Origin: a virus
Direction: 5' to 3' (one strand)
DNA: 41,081 nucleotides
Virus record (IMG/VR): IMGVR_UViG_3300036851_000125
Coordinates: 1-41,081 of that record
Position 1 is the first letter of the stretch. The number at the start of each line of letters is the position of its first letter. Below, piece after piece: positions 38,931 to 41,081 of this stretch. Below the pieces are notes generated by a model that had not been told where the DNA came from, ran no database searches, and was given only the letters and a program-made list of their open reading frames with translations. The position numbers and the translations under genes are program-made.

Positions 38931-38954
38931 CGTCCGGTTTGACGTAACCGGACG
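38931..38954. promoter_or_regulatory. 9-bp palindrome, possible operator
   Basis: CGTCCGGTT and AACCGGACG flank a 6-base centre (TGACGT). It lies in the 166-base leader between the terminator at 39044-39069 and the first gene at 38877. No U-tract follows on either strand, so it is not a terminator. It may be a binding site for a regulator of the leftward genes. Between it and the terminator, a weak promoter-like pair (TTGTGA, 17 bp, TTTAAC) is present on the minus strand. Confidence 0.4.
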
Positions 38955-39043
38955 CTGAACAGAACGTCGTGCGTTATCGGATTCGTTAAATCGCGGGCCG
39001 TTCGGCTTCACAAAACCTGTTTCCGTTGTCAAATCGCTAGACC

Positions 39044-39069
39044 AAAAAACGGCAGCTCGTAGGCTGCCG
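39044..39069 (-). terminator. Rho-independent terminator after the leftward HTH gene
   Basis: The minus strand has CGGCAGC, a 6-base loop, GCTGCCG and then TTTTTT: a perfect 7-bp stem with six U. It lies 17 bases beyond the stop of the HTH gene at 39086. It would end transcription from the operator-controlled leftward promoter unless antitermination occurs, so the replication genes further left may need their own promoter or an antiterminator. Confidence 0.88.
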
Positions 39070-39085
39070 GGCACAACAACTCGAA

Positions 39086-39298
39086 CTAGGACACGCGCTT
39101 GCGCTTGCTCGCCCGCCGCCTTAGCAGCTCATCGACCGTCAATCCCGTGTGCTGGCTGATTTCCATCAGGCTGTCAGCAGACGGCTTGATCTTTCCGCTA
39201 AGCCATTCCGAGATCGTCGGCTGCGAAACATCGAGCGCAGTCGCGAGTTGGGCCTGAGTCAGACCCATCTCCGTCATGTATTCGCGTAGTCGTTCCAT
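39086..39298 (-). CDS. Cro-like XRE-family regulator
   Basis: A 70-residue protein, nearly all one HTH domain: ERLREYMTEMGLTQAQLATA, DVSQPTISEWLSGKIKPSAD and LMEISQHTGLTVDELLRR. ATG 39298 is chosen because the upstream in-frame ATG (39322) lies within the promoter. The likely transcription start is about seven bases before the ATG, so the mRNA is nearly leaderless. Its promoter is overlapped by the two operators at 39315-39353, so it is probably self-regulated and also blocked by the divergent repressor. The small size and early leftward position suggest Cro. Confidence 0.8.
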   Translation of the reverse strand: MERLREYMTEMGLTQAQLATALDVSQPTISEWLSGKIKPSADSLMEISQHTGLTVDELLRRRASKRKRVS

Positions 39299-39311
39299 AG
39301 CTGTGCCTGCC

Positions 39312-39353
39312 AGTATAGGCATTTCCTATGATAGTTCAATAGGAAGTACCTAT
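39312..39353 (-). promoter_or_regulatory. Leftward early promoter with two operators
   Basis: Operators ATAGGCATTTCCTAT (39315-39329) and ATAGGAAGTACCTAT (39339-39353) share ATAGG-N5-CCTAT, with centres 24 bp apart. On the minus strand the -35 TTGAAC (39334-39339) lies in the gap and the -10 TATACT (39312-39317) overlaps the first operator, with 16-bp spacing. The rightward region at 40147-40188 has the same plan. Protein bound here would block the leftward promoter and could affect the rightward start of the repressor gene. Confidence 0.85.
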
Positions 39354-39377
39354 ACCTCGGCGCAGCACAATCAGCGC

Positions 39378-39758
39378 GTGGTCACGAAGCTCAAGAGATC
39401 AGTGCTGGATCGCGCTGTCGAAGCGGCGCGCGAGCACCTTCGGCGCAAAGAAGACCCGACGCTTGAAGATGTCGGAAAGATCGTCGGCGTCAAACAATCG
39501 TCCGTTTCGTTATGGGCCGATGGATCAATGCGCATGAAACGGGCGATAGAATTCGCCACCAAAACAGGGGTGTGCGTTGAGTGGCTGCTCACCGAACGCG
39601 GCCCTAAATACCCACCTATGGCGGCTGATCCCAATACCAATCGGTTGCTTGGTCTCTGGCCGCGAGTGAGCGATGTAACCAAAGGCCGCATTCTTCAGCT
39701 CGCCGAGAACGACGTAGCTGAGGAATCCCCAGGACGACACACCCAGAGCGGCGCATGA
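39378..39758 (+). CDS. CI-like repressor without peptidase domain
   Basis: A 126-residue protein with an N-terminal HTH (EDPTLEDVGKIVGVKQSSVS, then LWADGSMRMKRAIEFATKTG) and VEWLLTERGP, a short linker found in XRE-type phage repressors. There is no LexA/S24 peptidase domain, so RecA-driven self-cleavage is not expected. The start is GTG 39378 or a later GTG (V8 of the longest form), which has AAGAGA upstream; no good promoter is visible, which suits activation by bound protein. It is divergent from the Cro-like gene across the operators. Confidence 0.72.
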   Translation: MVTKLKRSVLDRAVEAAREHLRRKEDPTLEDVGKIVGVKQSSVSLWADGSMRMKRAIEFATKTGVCVEWLLTERGPKYPPMAADPNTNRLLGLWPRVSDVTKGRILQLAENDVAEESPGRHTQSGA

Positions 39759-40099
39759 AAATCATCGTTGGAGTCGTTGCAGCAACCCTTTCCTTTGGCG
39801 CATCCGCCGAATGGCGCGTGCCGCGAACAGGCTTCGACTTGCTACGAGCCCTACAGCAAGGGGTGGTTAGACTAAACTCGGATGAGTACGCGAACGCTAT
39901 CGCTGCGCAAGCCTACGTTTTTGGCGTTGCTGAAACTACAAGTACTCCGCTCTGTTTCCCGCCCGGAGAGCTGACGAACGACGACATCTATCTTGTCGTC
40001 CGCGCCTATCTCGAGCAAAACACAAACTTGCTATCGGGCAAAGCTCGCGAGCTCATAGAAGCCGCGTTGCACAAAGCCTTCCCCTGCCCCACTAACTAG
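39755..40099 (+). CDS. Exported Rap1a/Tai-like protein
   Basis: A 114-residue protein with a signal peptide (MKIIVGVVAATLSFGASA, 18 residues). The mature part shows YVFGVAET, CFPPGELTNDDIYLVVRAYL and EAALHKAFPC with C67 and C111. This is the pattern of the Rap1a/Tai immunity-protein family, periplasmic proteins that neutralise type VI amidase effectors. The ATG overlaps the repressor stop (ATGA), so it is expressed together with the repressor in the lysogen. It may protect the host or its peptidoglycan against attack; that is inference. Confidence 0.65.
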   Translation: MKIIVGVVAATLSFGASAEWRVPRTGFDLLRALQQGVVRLNSDEYANAIAAQAYVFGVAETTSTPLCFPPGELTNDDIYLVVRAYLEQNTNLLSGKARELIEAALHKAFPCPTN

Positions 40100-40146
40100 C
40101 TGCTCCACGGCTAATTGGCCGGCTGGCGTTAGGCTGGTTACAAAAT

Positions 40147-40188
40147 ATAGGTTTCGCCTATTGACTCCATATAGGCGTTCCCTATAAT
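40147..40188 (+). promoter_or_regulatory. Rightward early promoter with two operators
   Basis: TTGACT (40161-40166), 16 bp, TATAAT (40183-40188): a near-consensus sigma-70 promoter. Operators ATAGGTTTCGCCTAT (40147-40161) and ATAGGCGTTCCCTAT (40171-40185) are 24 bp apart, centre to centre. The -35 lies in the gap and the -10 overlaps the second operator, exactly as in the leftward region. It should drive the operon that runs through the circular junction to 11623. Confidence 0.9.
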
Positions 40189-40526
40189 GGACCCATGCAC
40201 TACGACATGGGCACCCAAAGCACCGCTTCTACCCGTCCCGAATCATCCACACCGCTCCTGCGTTGCTGGGTACGTCGGCCGCCCCATCCCTTGGCTCGGT
40301 GGGTCTGTCCTGAACTCCCGCCCACTGCCGGACTTGGGACGCTACCACAGCGCGAACGGCCTTTGTTGCAGAGCGAACGTAATGACTTCAAGGAGCCGAA
40401 CTATGACCGACCCACTGGCCCTTCACTCGCGGTTTTTGCTCTGGACTTGCCGCTGGCCTGGTGGTGCTGGTGGCCGCGCTGAGTGTCGTTGCTTGAACCC
40501 ATTGGCTTAGACGAGGAACGCGATAA
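40189..40526 (+). other. Leader region of the rightward operon, no confident gene
   Basis: About 340 bases between the promoter and the repeat-protein gene. One frame opens at ATG 40195, the expected transcription start (leaderless, 95 codons), but its Pro/Trp/Arg-rich product resembles no phage protein. A 35-codon frame at 40403-40510 (MTDPLALHSRFLLWTCRWPG and on) has AAGGAG seven bases upstream of ATG and is the better candidate. Neither is convincing. A regulatory leader is also possible. Confidence 0.4.
40403..40510 (+). CDS. Possible small leader protein (35 aa)
   Basis: ATG 40403 lies seven bases after AAGGAG, a better start signal than many real genes here. The product is short, Trp/Cys/Gly-containing and has no clear membrane segment. 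The next gene starts 16 bases after its stop. Supported only by the ribosome-binding site. Confidence 0.25.
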   Translation: MTDPLALHSRFLLWTCRWPGGAGGRAECRCLNPLA

Positions 40527-41081
40527 ATGACCACCGCCCGCAAGACCAAGAAGAAAGCAGCGACGATCACCGCGCCGGTCGTTGCTCCGCTCGTGGCGTT
40601 CAAAGCGTTCGGTGCTGACTGGAAGTGCAAAGGTTACGCGTTCGAGGTCGGCAAGACTTACACGCACGACGGCGCGGTGAAGCTCTGCAAGTCCGGCTTC
40701 CACGCCTGCGAAGTGCCGTTCGATTGCTGGGAATACTACGAAGGCTCGATGACGTTCGCGCGCGTCGAGCTGCGCGGGGTCAGTGACGAGCGTTCGGACG
40801 ACAGCAAGCGTGTTGCTGCTTCGATCACGATTTCGGCATCGCTATCGTTGCCGGAGTGGATCAAGGAGCAAGTCTCCGCGGTAGTTGCGCTCTGCAAGGC
40901 CGCGACTGTCACGCTCGTCAGCAAGGAAAAAGAGTGCGCCGCAGCGACGGGCGACAGAGGTCACGCCGCAGCGACGGGCGACAGAGGTCACGCCGCAGCG
41001 ACGGGCGACAGAGGTCACGCCGCAGCGACGGGCGACAGCGGTCACGCCGCAGCGACGGGCTACAGAGGTCACGCCGCAGCG
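40527..41081 (+). CDS. DUF7666-type repeat protein, N-terminal part (continues at base 1)
   Basis: The ATG has GAGGAA eight bases upstream. After a Lys/Ala-rich start, residues about 20-75 match the DUF7666 pattern: FKAFGADWKCKGYAFEVGKT, then LCKSGFHACEVPFDCWEYYE. From residue about 137 the nonapeptide repeat begins (first unit CAAATGDRG). The window ends in the repeat; after removing the 120-bp overlap (40962-41081) the frame continues at base 1 and stops at 438. It is the first clear gene behind the rightward promoter, so it should be made early and in quantity. The function is unknown. Confidence 0.75.
   Translation, partial: MTTARKTKKKAATITAPVVAPLVAFKAFGADWKCKGYAFEVGKTYTHDGAVKLCKSGFHACEVPFDCWEYYEGSMTFARVELRGVSDERSDDSKRVAASITISASLSLPEWIKEQVSAVVALCKAATVTLVSKEKECAAATGDRGHAAATGDRGHAAATGDRGHAAATGDSGHAAATGYRGHAAA
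40962..41081. repeat. Terminal direct repeat, right copy (identical to 1-120)
   Basis: Units in the order DR, DR, DS, YR plus 12 bases, the same as at 1-120. One of the two copies should be removed to obtain the circular genome of about 40,961 bp. Confidence 0.9.

Noticed and set aside
40195-40482. 95-codon frame starting at 40195, the expected transcription start
   Set aside because: Leaderless use is possible by position, but the Pro/Trp/Arg-rich product looks non-coding.
40187-40510. 107-codon frame starting at 40187 in the early leader
   Set aside because: Its start overlaps the -10 box and so lies before the transcription start; only the short frame from 40403 has a ribosome-binding site.

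Overview
The window is an almost certainly complete genome of a temperate, P22-like short-tailed phage (podovirus) of a high-GC proteobacterium. Bases 1-120 are identical to 40962-41081, and one reading frame runs across that overlap, so the molecule is circular (or circularly permuted) at about 40,961 bp. The evidence for a temperate life style is a tyrosine integrase, a 50-bp attP that copies the 3' part of a tRNA-Ala(CGC), a divergent pair of HTH regulators and two matched operator/promoter regions. The virion module follows the P22 gene order: small terminase, large terminase, portal, scaffold, coat, gp4-like adaptor, gp10-like tail hub, gp7/gp20/gp16-like ejection proteins, then tail fibre and tailspike. 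No base-modification, CRISPR or diversity-generating reverse-transcriptase system was seen.

Layout. (A) 40147-41081 and 1-11623, plus strand: the rightward early/accessory operon. A strong promoter with two operators at 40147-40188 is followed by a DUF7666-type repeat protein that spans the junction. Then come many small, tightly overlapping genes, a Sak4-like ATPase and RecB/Cas4-like exonuclease pair, a T5orf172/GIY-YIG protein, the integrase and attP, and a long run of small zinc-ribbon, coiled-coil and hypothetical genes. (B) 12771-11620, minus strand: the lysis cassette (a 32-codon membrane peptide, endolysin, holin, spanin-like protein). (C) 12927-14078, plus strand: a lone sugar O-methyltransferase-like gene, inserted against the direction of its neighbours. 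(D) 33213-14106, minus strand: DNA packaging, head, tail, ejection proteins and receptor-binding proteins. (E) 38877-33123, minus strand: the leftward early region (ParB-like protein, SF2 helicase, NinG, NinB) ending in a secreted protein. (F) 39086-40188: the immunity region.

How the parts work together. The two divergent early promoters (minus strand at 39312-39339, plus strand at 40161-40188) each carry two copies of the operator ATAGG-N5-CCTAT with centres 24 bp apart, in the same geometry relative to -35 and -10. One repressor could therefore silence both arms, much as lambda CI does at OL and OR. The plus-strand repressor gene overlaps a gene for an exported Rap1a/Tai-like protein, making a two-gene operon that would be expressed in the lysogen. 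The lysis operon and the late structural operon are each preceded by the same 29-bp bipartite element, which I propose is the late promoter or activator site.

The most interesting points are the shared late element, the operator symmetry around a repressor-Rap1a operon, attP lying inside an ORF, a hidden small gene ahead of the endolysin, two unrelated low-complexity repeat proteins in the early operon, and two tail proteins that share one virion-attachment domain. All functions are inferred from sequence reading; no database search was possible.
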